Below, one piece after another: positions 1-6,432 of a DNA stretch of 6,545 bases (positions are counted from its first letter, which is position 1; every line of letters starts with the position of its first letter). The position numbers were made by a program, and so were the translations under genes. The notes beneath the pieces were generated by a model. It was not told where the DNA came from and did not search any database. It worked only from the letters and a program-made list of their open reading frames with translations. Source of the stretch: Dehalococcoidia bacterium (lineage in GTDB: Bacteria > Chloroflexota > Dehalococcoidia > GIF9 > UBA5629); assembly GCA_007280145.1 (NCBI GenBank), contig QYPU01000024.1, forward strand, positions 1-6,545, read 5' to 3'.

Positions 1-2835
1 CGAGATAACCCCTCCAATCATGAGATTAGGCTGTGACAGGATTGTCGTTGCTCGTGACACAGTTCCCCTGGCTTGGGCGATTGACTCCGAGATGAATTTA
101 GGGGAATGAGCAATACCGCAAAGAAACATCCCTTCATTGACGAAATCCAGCGGACGTAACTTCATGTGGGCTTCCATATAAAAACCGTCTTGAGTCAATG
201 GTAGTTTTAATTTGCTGGCAAATTCTCCGGCATCAGGTTGAGGTCGGATAGCACTGCTCAGGATAAGCAGGTCTGGCTCTAGGAGAATATCCCTTCCCAG
301 GACCGAATCGAAGACATTGACTCTCATCTTACCATTCCGTTCAGCTACCATAGGCTTCTTTTCAACAACGTACCGGATGAAGGTTACTCCTTTATCTCTT
401 GCTTCGCGGTATTTGAGTTCCTTCATTCCATAGGTGCATATATCACGATAGAGAATATACACCTCCACCTCTGGGTTGTCATCCTTCAGCTTGATAGCAT
501 TCTTGATTGCCTGGCTGCAGCAAATGCGACTGCAATACATATGGCCCTCTTCTCGCGACCCGACGCACTGTATCATTGCAACCGACTTTAGACTCTTAGC
601 ATCTATACTATCCTTAGACAGTTTCTCCTCAAATTCACGCTGGGTTAACACCTTGTCTGATTTCCCATAGTTATACTCATTAGGCTTGTACTCTGTTGCA
701 CCGACAGCGAGGATAACCACGCCGTGTTCAATCTCTTCAGTACCCCCATCGGCTGTAGCGATCACGGTTTTGTAATTACCTACATAACCTGAGAAATCCT
801 TTATTTCAGCACCTTTGTACACCGTTAAATTTGGCTCTCGCTCCACCTGTTCCAGAAGCGAAGCGAGTAATGCTTGAGGATCAGAACCCTCTAAGGTGTA
901 ATAGATATGCTTTACATTCCCACCCAGCTCCTTTTCTCTTTCAACCAGAAAAGTCTCAAATCCCTGCGAGGCGAGCCCAAGAGCAGCAGTCATTCCCGCC
1001 ACTCCTCCGCCTATAACGAGCCCTTTCTGTACCAGCCCTGCAGGTGACTGGTGCAGTGGTTCCAGGGTAATAGCACGAGCTACAGCCATCCTTACCAGGT
1101 CCTTCGCCTTCTCAGTAGCTTCCTGCGGATGTGTGGCGTGTACCCAAGAGCATTGATCCCTGATGTTGGCCATCTCAAGGAGGAATTTATTTGCACCGGC
1201 CTCTCGGAGAGTATCCTGGAAAAGTGGCTCGTGCGTGCGAGGACTGCAAGAAGCCACCACCACACGATTGAGACCTCTTACCTTGATGGCTTCGATTATT
1301 TTTTTCTGTGTATCGGTAGAGCAGGTATATAGATTCTCCTCTGCATGCACAACGTATGGCAATCCCCCAGCATATTCAGTTACCCCAGGGACATCGACTA
1401 TTCGAGCGATATTTGACCCGCATCGGCAGACGAATACCCCCACACGAGGTTCTTGCCCACTAGCATCTATCTCCGGCGGATACTCTTTCTCACTTATCAT
1501 GGTCCCACGAGCCTCGACAATGGCATCAGAGGCTAAGGATGCTGCACTGCTGGCGTTCATAATCGATTCGGGGATGTCCATGGGTGACTCAAAAGTACCT
1601 GCTACATAAATCCCGGGACGCGAGGTAATGTTTGGTTTAAATTCATCTGTTTTACAAAAGCCAAACCTATCGAGTTCTATTGAGAGCTTGTTTGCCAGGT
1701 TCCTGGCACTGGTTGATGGGACAAGCCCCACAGAAAGGACTACCATATCGAATTCTTCCTCGACTTTCTCACCATCCTCGTCACTGTATTCCAGAAGGAG
1801 GTTCTTGCTCTGCTGCAGTTCCCTGACCGCGGATACAATGCCCTTTACGTACTTTACGCCAAACCTGTTCTTGGCTGATTCGTAGTAGCGCTCAAAACCT
1901 TTACCATAGGCCCTCATATCATTATAGAAAATCGTAGGTTGAATCTCAGCGTTATGCTCTCTAGCGATGATTGCTTCTTTGGTTGCGTACATGCAGCAAA
2001 CTGAGGAGCAGTAATCTCGACCACAAGTTTCGTCCCTTGAGCCAACACATTGAATCCAGGCTATCTTTACCGCATGTCTGCCGTCAGAAGGTCTCAGTAC
2101 CTGACCATCAAATGGACCAGAGGCGGAAAGAATCCGCTCAAATTCAAGGCTAGTGACAACATTGGACATCCTGCCGTATCCGTATTCCCCCTTGGTAGAA
2201 GCATCGAATGGCTGAAAACCGGGTGCTAGAATCATAGAGCCCACCTCTATTTCCTCTACGTGGTCGGTCTGCTCGAAGTCGATAGCCTTGGCCTCGCAGA
2301 ATTTCTCGCATGCCCGGCAGGTTCCTTTCTGGAAATAAGCGCAGTGTTCTCTATCTATCACAGGTATGGCTGGAACCGCCTGCGGGAAGGGAATGTATAT
2401 CGCCTTTCGCTTTCCCAGACCCATATCAAACTCACTATCTGCTTTCCACGGGCACTTGGCCTGGCATATACCACACCCAACGCATTTGGCCTCATCTACG
2501 TACCTGGCCTTTTTCCTGAGCTTCACCTTGAAATTGCCCACATTGCCCGAGACCTCTTCGAGTTCGCTATAGGTCATAAGCTCGATATTGCAGTGCTTGT
2601 CAACCTCTATTAGCTTTGGGGAGATCATGCACATAGAGCAATCGTTGGTAGGGAACGTTTTGTCAAGTTGGGACATCCTACCACCGATAGATGCGGACTC
2701 TTCCACCAGATAAACCTTGAAGCCGGAATTGGCTAGGTCCAATGCTGATTGCATGCCGCAGATACCTCCACCTACTACCATAACCGCCCCAACTTTATTC
2801 TGCTTTGTGTTCGCTTCCATTCCTGTATTGTTCAT
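1..2835 (-). CDS. hdrA: Tandem HdrA-like heterodisulfide reductase subunit A (flavoprotein, C-terminus beyond window)
   Basis: The frame starts at ATG 2835 and stays open for 945 codons to the left edge without a stop, so the gene is partial at its 3' end. Two flavin modules are visible. Module 1 has a Rossmann motif GGGICG (22-27), CSMCMISPK (66-74), an inserted ferredoxin-like part with CVGCGICQAKCP (118-129) and CX7CX2CX3C (165-180), then QCVGSRDETCGRDYCSSVCC (262-281). Residues 465-590 match the N-terminal domain of methanogen HdrA (CRCG 470-473, SCSPRTHEPLFQ 529-540, ANIRDQCSWVH 556-566). Module 2 repeats the Rossmann motif GGGVAG (609-614) and QCVGSREEGHMYCSRICC (756-773) but lacks the ferredoxin insert. 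HdrA carries the flavin thought to bifurcate electrons between ferredoxin and the HdrB/HdrC branch. It starts 12 bp after hdrB, which implies coupling. The Shine-Dalgarno is weak (GGGT). Met6 (2820) is an alternative start but has AGGA almost touching it. A distant alternative is a QmoA/QmoB-like protein. Confidence 0.93.
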   Translation of the reverse strand, partial: MNNTGMEANTKQNKVGAVMVVGGGICGMQSALDLANSGFKVYLVEESASIGGRMSQLDKTFPTNDCSMCMISPKLIEVDKHCNIELMTYSELEEVSGNVGNFKVKLRKKARYVDEAKCVGCGICQAKCPWKADSEFDMGLGKRKAIYIPFPQAVPAIPVIDREHCAYFQKGTCRACEKFCEAKAIDFEQTDHVEEIEVGSMILAPGFQPFDASTKGEYGYGRMSNVVTSLEFERILSASGPFDGQVLRPSDGRHAVKIAWIQCVGSRDETCGRDYCSSVCCMYATKEAIIAREHNAEIQPTIFYNDMRAYGKGFERYYESAKNRFGVKYVKGIVSAVRELQQSKNLLLEYSDEDGEKVEEEFDMVVLSVGLVPSTSARNLANKLSIELDRFGFCKTDEFKPNITSRPGIYVAGTFESPMDIPESIMNASSAASLASDAIVEARGTMISEKEYPPEIDASGQEPRVGVFVCRCGSNIARIVDVPGVTEYAGGLPYVVHAEENLYTCSTDTQKKIIEAIKVRGLNRVVVASCSPRTHEPLFQDTLREAGANKFLLEMANIRDQCSWVHATHPQEATEKAKDLVRMAVARAITLEPLHQSPAGLVQKGLVIGGGVAGMTAALGLASQGFETFLVEREKELGGNVKHIYYTLEGSDPQALLASLLEQVEREPNLTVYKGAEIKDFSGYVGNYKTVIATADGGTEEIEHGVVILAVGATEYKPNEYNYGKSDKVLTQREFEEKLSKDSIDAKSLKSVAMIQCVGSREEGHMYCSRICCSQAIKNAIKLKDDNPEVEVYILYRDICTYGMKELKYREARDKGVTFIRYVVEKKPMVAERNGKMRVNVFDSVLGRDILLEPDLLILSSAIRPQPDAGEFASKLKLPLTQDGFYMEAHMKLRPLDFVNEGMFLCGIAHSPKFISESIAQARGTVSRATTILSQPNLMIGGVIS

Positions 2836-2847
2836 AACTGTACCCAA

Positions 2848-3702
2848 TTATGTTAACCCCACACGCCTTAGCAATAGCGTAGCATCCGTAAAATGCCTGC
2901 GAAGCCACCTCTTCGCGGAAGGTTCTCCCAAAGATACCCCGAGCAATTCGGTCAAATAGAAGATCGGGATGTTATATTTCTCGCCCGTCTCCTTTGAGAT
3001 TTGCTTCTGCATCCTGTCAAGGTTCGAATAACACATAGGGCATCCAGTAACAACGCAATCTGCTCCAGCTTCTAGCGCCATGTCAAGAATCTTCTGAATG
3101 AGCCTTATAGCAATATCCGGTCGAGTGAGTATAAGATTGCCTCCACAGCAGGCGGTCTTATATGACCAACTCTTGACATTTGCTCCGAGGCTTTTCATTA
3201 AATAATCCATGGCCTGGGGGTCCTCTGGCCTCTTTGCATCAGTGACCTTGGGAGGTCTAGCCGTTAAGCAACCATAATAGCAGACTAGGTTTAGTCCTCC
3301 CAATTGCTTCTTTACCTTTTCCTTCAATGCCCCCTCGCCCACGTCTTCCCACAAGAAGTCAACGATATGCTTGATACGGAAATCCCCCTTGTATATATCT
3401 GAAATCCCCTCTATTTGCTTCCCCGCCAACAGCTCCTTCTCGGCTACTTTCAACCTGTGATAGCATGCAGCGCAGGGTACCACAAGGTCCATTCCTACCC
3501 TGTCGGCAATCTCTAGATTCCTTGCAGCAAGGGCTACAGCCAACATATCGTTAGTAACATGCGCAGATGAAGAGCCGCAGCAGCTCCAGTTAGTCAATTC
3601 ATGCAACTCGACTTCCAGCCTTCTACATACCGCTTCAACGGACTCACCATATTCTCTGGCCGTTCCAGATAGGGAGCATCCTGGATAGTATGAAACCTTC
3701 AT
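2848..3702 (-). CDS. hdrB: Heterodisulfide reductase subunit B-like protein (two CCG domains)
   Basis: This is a soluble protein of 284 residues, a normal HdrB length. Counting from the ATG at 3702 (subtract one from numbers based on the GTG start), it carries two complete cysteine-rich CCG motifs. The first is C9, C41-C42 and C77xxC80. The second is C145 (in CYYGC), C185-C186 (KTACCGGN) and C221xxC224. In methanogen HdrB these ligate the noncubane [4Fe-4S] clusters that split the CoM-S-S-CoB disulfide; the natural substrate in this organism is unknown. All expected ligands are present, so it should be catalytically competent. A GTG at 3705 overlaps the hdrC stop by one base (TAGTG). I prefer the ATG three bases further on because a GAGGGG Shine-Dalgarno lies at better spacing. 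Either way translation is coupled to hdrC. It is followed after 12 bp by hdrA. Confidence 0.95.
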   Translation of the reverse strand: MKVSYYPGCSLSGTAREYGESVEAVCRRLEVELHELTNWSCCGSSSAHVTNDMLAVALAARNLEIADRVGMDLVVPCAACYHRLKVAEKELLAGKQIEGISDIYKGDFRIKHIVDFLWEDVGEGALKEKVKKQLGGLNLVCYYGCLTARPPKVTDAKRPEDPQAMDYLMKSLGANVKSWSYKTACCGGNLILTRPDIAIRLIQKILDMALEAGADCVVTGCPMCYSNLDRMQKQISKETGEKYNIPIFYLTELLGVSLGEPSAKRWLRRHFTDATLLLRRVGLT

Positions 3703-3704
3703 CA

Positions 3705-4277
3705 CTATCCCCTCTCCTCTGCTTTCCTGAAAATAGCTCTCACCTGGCTGATGGCTCGGATAGGAGTGGGTATCAGTTTGATTTTGCCCCTGATGAGCAT
3801 TCCGAAACCCATGCCAGCCTGCTTCAGAAGACCAGTTAATCCCTGGCTCTTCAGGTAATAGATAAGGGCCATCTCCATTTCGCTCACCCTTCCATGCTTC
3901 CTGACGGAAGAGAGAAATACAGAATGGAAAATGGGAACATTAGATTGGGATGCCCTTATTCCCTCGCCCTGCGATATCTGTCTGAGTGTGTCCATGATAT
4001 GTGCAACGTCGATGCCATTCGGACATCTGGTGTTGCAGGTTTCACAAGAGGCACAAACCCAGATGGTGTCGCTATGTAGAACTTCACCCTTCAAGCCCAA
4101 CTGAATGGAGTGCATCAACCTATGTGGAGCGATGTCCATAGCAAAAGTTACCGGGCAACCATTGGTACACTTTGTACATTGGAAACAGGCAGAGACTTTC
4201 TCTCCGCTCATTTCCTCTACCTTCCTGCAGAAGCCAGAGTTAGGAACTATGACCCGGCTTAATTCAGCAACCATCAT
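3705..4277 (-). CDS. hdrC: Heterodisulfide reductase subunit C-like iron-sulfur protein
   Basis: The product is a 190-residue soluble electron carrier, the usual HdrC size. It has two [4Fe-4S] motifs of the form CxxCxxCxxxCP: C31, C34, C37, C41 and C75, C78, C81, C85. These pass electrons between the flavin of HdrA and the cluster centres of HdrB. The linker between the motifs (APHRLMHSIQLG, 50-61) and the phrase WVCASCETC are typical of HdrC. The start at ATG 4277 has AAGGT six bases upstream, and a second ATG follows directly. The gene ends with TAG exactly where hdrB begins. No membrane segment is apparent, so this is not the membrane-bound HdrE or QmoC type. It is the first intact gene after the broken metV-like gene and the promoter candidate, so hdrCBA may form its own transcription unit. 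Confidence 0.94.
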   Translation of the reverse strand: MMVAELSRVIVPNSGFCRKVEEMSGEKVSACFQCTKCTNGCPVTFAMDIAPHRLMHSIQLGLKGEVLHSDTIWVCASCETCNTRCPNGIDVAHIMDTLRQISQGEGIRASQSNVPIFHSVFLSSVRKHGRVSEMEMALIYYLKSQGLTGLLKQAGMGFGMLIRGKIKLIPTPIRAISQVRAIFRKAEERG

Positions 4278-4461
4278 TTGTCTACCTTTTTATTGGTTAT
4301 CCAAACACGCACAAAGACGGCTCCCAGCCCTCGCATCCTGGCTTTTTCAAAGCACTACCAGATATCCGCGGCTTAAACAATTGGATACCCGGCTAAGCAC
4401 AGCTCCGATTGTTCTTGACTTATCCTTGCCACAGAAGAAGCCTCAGACACCGTATTAGCAC
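4278..4461 (-). other. Non-coding leader / decayed DNA upstream of hdrC
   Basis: No convincing gene is seen on either strand. On the minus strand all three frames are interrupted. A short frame ends in a TGA that overlaps the hdrC ATG (ATGATG), with residues such as RMRGLGAVFVRVW, but it opens right after a stop and resembles no family I know. Weak inverted pairs such as AGCC/GGCT around 4335 could form a hairpin, without a U-tract. It may be an untranslated leader for hdrCBA or the eroded 3' part of the metV-like gene. The AAGGT near 4285 is the hdrC ribosome binding site. Confidence 0.4.
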
Positions 4462-4476
4462 TGCTTCTCCGAAGCA
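4462..4476. promoter_or_regulatory. Palindrome TGCTTC-GGA-GAAGCA beside the -10 box
   Basis: This is a perfect six-base inverted repeat with a three-base centre, read TGCTTCGGAGAAGCA on the minus strand. Its first base is the last base of the TATAAT hexamer and it covers the expected transcription start. The position would suit a repressor site, or a small hairpin at the 5' end of the transcript. No T-run follows, so a terminator is unlikely. The function is inferred only from symmetry and location. Confidence 0.3.
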
Positions 4477-4505
4477 TTATACTAACAATCAGGTGTGCTT
4501 ATCCA
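4476..4505 (-). promoter_or_regulatory. Candidate sigma70-type promoter for hdrCBA
   Basis: On the minus strand a perfect TATAAT (4481-4476) is preceded, after an 18-base spacer, by TGGATA (4505-4500), which matches four of six bases of TTGACA. It points toward hdrC, about 200 bp downstream, and overlaps the end of the broken metV-like gene. The -10 match is exact, but single hexamers arise by chance, and the spacer and -35 are only fair. Confidence 0.33.
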
Positions 4506-4766
4506 GTACAGGACGAGGCAGCGTATTGACTGGTGCTGGGATAGCTTGGTTTCGACCAGCGCCTTACCGCAGAGGAAATCAACAGCACGGTAACCAGTGA
4601 TAGCCTTTTCTTCCTACTCCAGTTTCTGCTTCATTTCCAGAACCTGAGGCTTATCGCCAGTATGACTAACCTCAGCACAACCCTCACAGCCGACCACCAA
4701 CATTCTGCTCTTCCCCTCTAAATACCTAAGAATCTCTGGGAACGGCTTTAACTCGGAGCTTATCAT
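4482..4766 (-). pseudogene. Truncated MetV-like gene (methylenetetrahydrofolate reductase partner), broken by in-frame TAG
   Basis: A strong GGAGGT sits six bases before ATG 4766. The first 50 codons read like the N-terminus of MetV / MTHFR C-terminal-domain proteins: ISSELKPFPEIL, then MLVVGCEGCAEVSHTGDKPQ (22-41), where the family has a VLVVGCGxC...TGG pattern. A TAG at 4616-4614 ends the frame. The same frame then continues for 43 codons with further family-like sequence (AVDFLCGKALVETKLSQH) up to a TAG at 4484-4482. The C-terminal cysteine-rich part of the family, ending near NGPCGG, is absent, and too little space remains before hdrC for it. MetV binds MetF and links it to Hdr modules in acetogens. 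I read this as a gene relic with an intact start; a functional 50-residue peptide is possible but less likely. TAG is used as an ordinary stop by hdrC and the protease, so recoding is unlikely. Confidence 0.6.
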
Positions 4767-4772
4767 CTATCT

Positions 4773-4778
4773 ACCTCC
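4773..4778 (-). promoter_or_regulatory. Consensus Shine-Dalgarno GGAGGT of the broken metV-like gene
   Basis: GGAGGT lies six bases before ATG 4766 and is the best ribosome binding site in the window. It fixes the start of the broken gene and shows that the initiation region has not decayed. Another ATG at 4780 overlaps the site but leads to only five codons. Confidence 0.6.
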
Positions 4779-4815
4779 ATACCTGTATTAGTCGATATTG
4801 TCTAGCGTTTCTATC

Positions 4816-4843
4816 TGTCATTTCGCTGTGGCTCAGTGTGACA
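4816..4843. repeat. Imperfect inverted repeat TGTCA...TGACA
   Basis: On the plus strand TGTCA (4816-4820) and TGACA (4839-4843) flank an interior with the words TTTCGCTG and GCTCAG. This layout resembles the small dispersed palindromic elements (TGTCATTTCG...CTCAG..TGACA type) common in intergenic DNA of several anaerobe genomes. Only the five terminal bases pair well here. It starts two bases after the protease stop, in the gap before the broken metV-like gene. Copy number cannot be judged from one window. Confidence 0.3.
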
Positions 4844-4844
4844 A

Positions 4845-5405
4845 CTAGACACCTTTGTTGGTTTCCTCTACTTCTCTAAGGACTAATTTGACAATTTCCG
4901 GTAGTTTTTCTTCCACTTCTGGGGAGAGCTCAAGCCCATAGTCTATTGTCTTGGGTTCAATACCGATGATGACTGTAGATTTTGGCTGCCTGTTGAGCAA
5001 GGCCATCATTCTTAAGCCCTCTAACACTCCTACCTCATGTAAAGAAGCAGGTTTCTCTGAATCTATGTCTAAGTCATTAATGCTGAATCGGTAGATAGTC
5101 CCCGGCTTGTCTCCTGCCTTGACAGCATCTACAATGATTAATTTATCTACGCTATCCTCAACTAAAGACAGGATGTCGGGGGAGGTACCACCATCAATTA
5201 TATTCACGTTGACATCGTCTATGTTGCTGGCTAATTTTCCGACAAGATGGATTCCCACACCTTCATCCTTAAGTAACAGGTTCCCTATACATAAAACTGT
5301 GACCCTTGGATTATGATGGAATGTTTTCCCCTGAGCAGATTCTATATGTTCCAACAGTTCCCCCTTAGGTGTAGTTGGGTGGTAGGCACCAGTCAGACAT
5401 TGCAT
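4845..5405 (-). CDS. [NiFe]-hydrogenase maturation endopeptidase (HyaD/HycI family)
   Basis: This nickel-dependent protease clips the C-terminal extension of a hydrogenase large subunit after Ni insertion. Family motifs, numbered from ATG 5405, are CIGNLLLKDEGVG (39-51), DGGTSPDIL (71-79), VDAVKAGDKPGTIYR (92-106), SLHEVG (121-126) and GIEPKTIDYGLELSP (148-162). The three nickel-sensing residues known from HybD probably correspond to E48, D93 and H123. The IGIEP...GLELSPEV ending is HycI/FrhD-like, which suggests a group 3 or 4 hydrogenase as substrate; this is inference. The product is 186 residues with about 32 residues before the first conserved strand, longer than usual. AAGGG lies only two bases before ATG 5405, whereas AAGGGGG sits five bases before a TTG at 5354, giving 169 residues, so the start is uncertain. 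It follows hypE by 22 bp and ends with TAG. Confidence 0.92.
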   Translation of the reverse strand: MQCLTGAYHPTTPKGELLEHIESAQGKTFHHNPRVTVLCIGNLLLKDEGVGIHLVGKLASNIDDVNVNIIDGGTSPDILSLVEDSVDKLIIVDAVKAGDKPGTIYRFSINDLDIDSEKPASLHEVGVLEGLRMMALLNRQPKSTVIIGIEPKTIDYGLELSPEVEEKLPEIVKLVLREVEETNKGV

Positions 5406-5427
5406 GACCCTTATGGCAAGAGCTTAT

Positions 5428-6432
5428 TTAGCATATCCTGGGCAATAATTCTCCACTGAGCATATCAACGATGCGAGAAGCCCCCAGCCTTGTTTTCATT
5501 ATCACCCTGCCTTTGTGCTCATCGGTTACCTCGCCAATGATACAGGCATCGACACCATACGGATTTTGCTTCATTTTAGCCAGGACCTGGTTGACATCCT
5601 GTGAGGCAACTACAGCTATTAACTTGCCTTCGTTGGCAACATAAAGCGGGTCGAAACCGAGAAGCTCACAGGCAGCGCGCACACCGTCGCGCACAGGTAT
5701 CCTGTCCTCTTCTATCCTGATGCCTACCTTAGATTGCTTGGCAAATTCGTTAAGGGAAGTGGCTAAACCGCCTCGAGTTGGGTCGCGGAGGCAATGAATT
5801 CGTGGTGAGGCTTCGAGCATCTGTGACACCAGTTTATTCAAAGGGGCGCAATCGCTTTGAACAGGCACTGATAGCTTTAGACCTTCGCGCTGGCTCATCA
5901 CGGCGATACCATGGTCACCAATAGCGCCGCTCAGGATAACCTTGTCGCCTCCCTGGGCATTAGCCCCGGAGATGTCTACACCTTGCGGGACAACTCCTAT
6001 GCCAGAGGTGTTGATAAATAGTTTATCAGCACTGCCTCGGTTCACCACCTTAGTGTCGCCGGTGATTATCTTCACCTCGGCTTCCTCAGCGGCAGCTTTT
6101 ACTGAGCTTACTATCCTGTTTAATTCGCCAAGAGCCAGGCCTTCTTCGATGATTAAGGAGAGGCTCAGATATAGAGGCGTAGCCCCGCTCATAGCTAAAT
6201 CATTTATTGTGCCGCAGACAGCCAGCTTGCCAATATCACCGCCGGGGAAGAAGATGGGATTAACTACATAGCTGTCGGTAGTGAAGGCAAGTCGGCCGCT
6301 GAGGTCAAAAACTGCTGAATCATCCAATCTGGCTAATAGAGGATTGGCCAGCGGAGGCAGGAAATTCTTTTCTATCAAGTCATGGCTGAGCTTGCCGCCG
6401 CTGCCGTGGGCAAGCAAGATGGTTTCATCCAT
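5428..6432 (-). CDS. hypE: Hydrogenase maturation protein HypE (carbamoyl dehydratase)
   Basis: HypE receives a carbamoyl group from HypF on its C-terminal cysteine and, using ATP, dehydrates it to thiocyanate, which supplies the cyanide ligands of the [NiFe] active site through HypC/HypD. From ATG 6432 the protein has 334 residues, the normal length. The order is AHGSGGK (8-14), LDDSAV (36-41), FTTDSYVV (50-57), then FFPGGDIGKLAVCGTINDLAMSG (61-83), all typical of the AIRS/PurM ATP-binding fold. Further on come ITGDTKVV, CLRDPTRGGLATSLNE and IGEVTDEHKG. It ends in PRIC, so the essential C-terminal cysteine is present and the enzyme looks functional. A longer frame can start at GTG 6468, adding 12 residues (MPAPPIINTGLI) that are not family-like and overlap hypD by 44 bases. 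The ATG overlaps the hypD stop as ATGGATGA and is preferred. Confidence 0.97.
   Translation of the reverse strand: MDETILLAHGSGGKLSHDLIEKNFLPPLANPLLARLDDSAVFDLSGRLAFTTDSYVVNPIFFPGGDIGKLAVCGTINDLAMSGATPLYLSLSLIIEEGLALGELNRIVSSVKAAAEEAEVKIITGDTKVVNRGSADKLFINTSGIGVVPQGVDISGANAQGGDKVILSGAIGDHGIAVMSQREGLKLSVPVQSDCAPLNKLVSQMLEASPRIHCLRDPTRGGLATSLNEFAKQSKVGIRIEEDRIPVRDGVRAACELLGFDPLYVANEGKLIAVVASQDVNQVLAKMKQNPYGVDACIIGEVTDEHKGRVIMKTRLGASRIVDMLSGELLPRIC

Noticed and set aside
1163..1609. Plus-strand open frame of 148 codons
   Set aside because: It lies opposite hdrA, whose minus-strand frame has clear motifs. The plus-strand translation is serine/threonine-rich, shows no family motif and has no suitable ribosome binding site.
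2260..2613. Plus-strand open frame of 117 codons
   Set aside because: It lies opposite the ferredoxin-like insert of HdrA and is an antisense shadow of cysteine and glycine codons.
4105..4458. Plus-strand open frame of 117 codons covering the start of hdrC and its leader
   Set aside because: Most of it is antisense to hdrC. The rest crosses the decayed intergenic stretch, with no recognisable motif.
4381..4474. Short minus-strand frame from ATG 4474 (MLRRSSANTVSEASS...)
   Set aside because: It has only 31 codons, no ribosome binding site and no recognisable similarity; NTVSE vaguely recalls a MetV segment but is too weak to call.
4614..4616. TAG in the metV-like frame as a pyrrolysine codon
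   Set aside because: TAG ends hdrC and the protease normally, the known pyrrolysine proteins are mainly methylamine methyltransferases, and a second TAG follows 43 codons later with the C-terminal domain still missing.
5942..6271. Plus-strand open frame of 109 codons
   Set aside because: It is antisense to the conserved core of hypE and shows no independent protein features.
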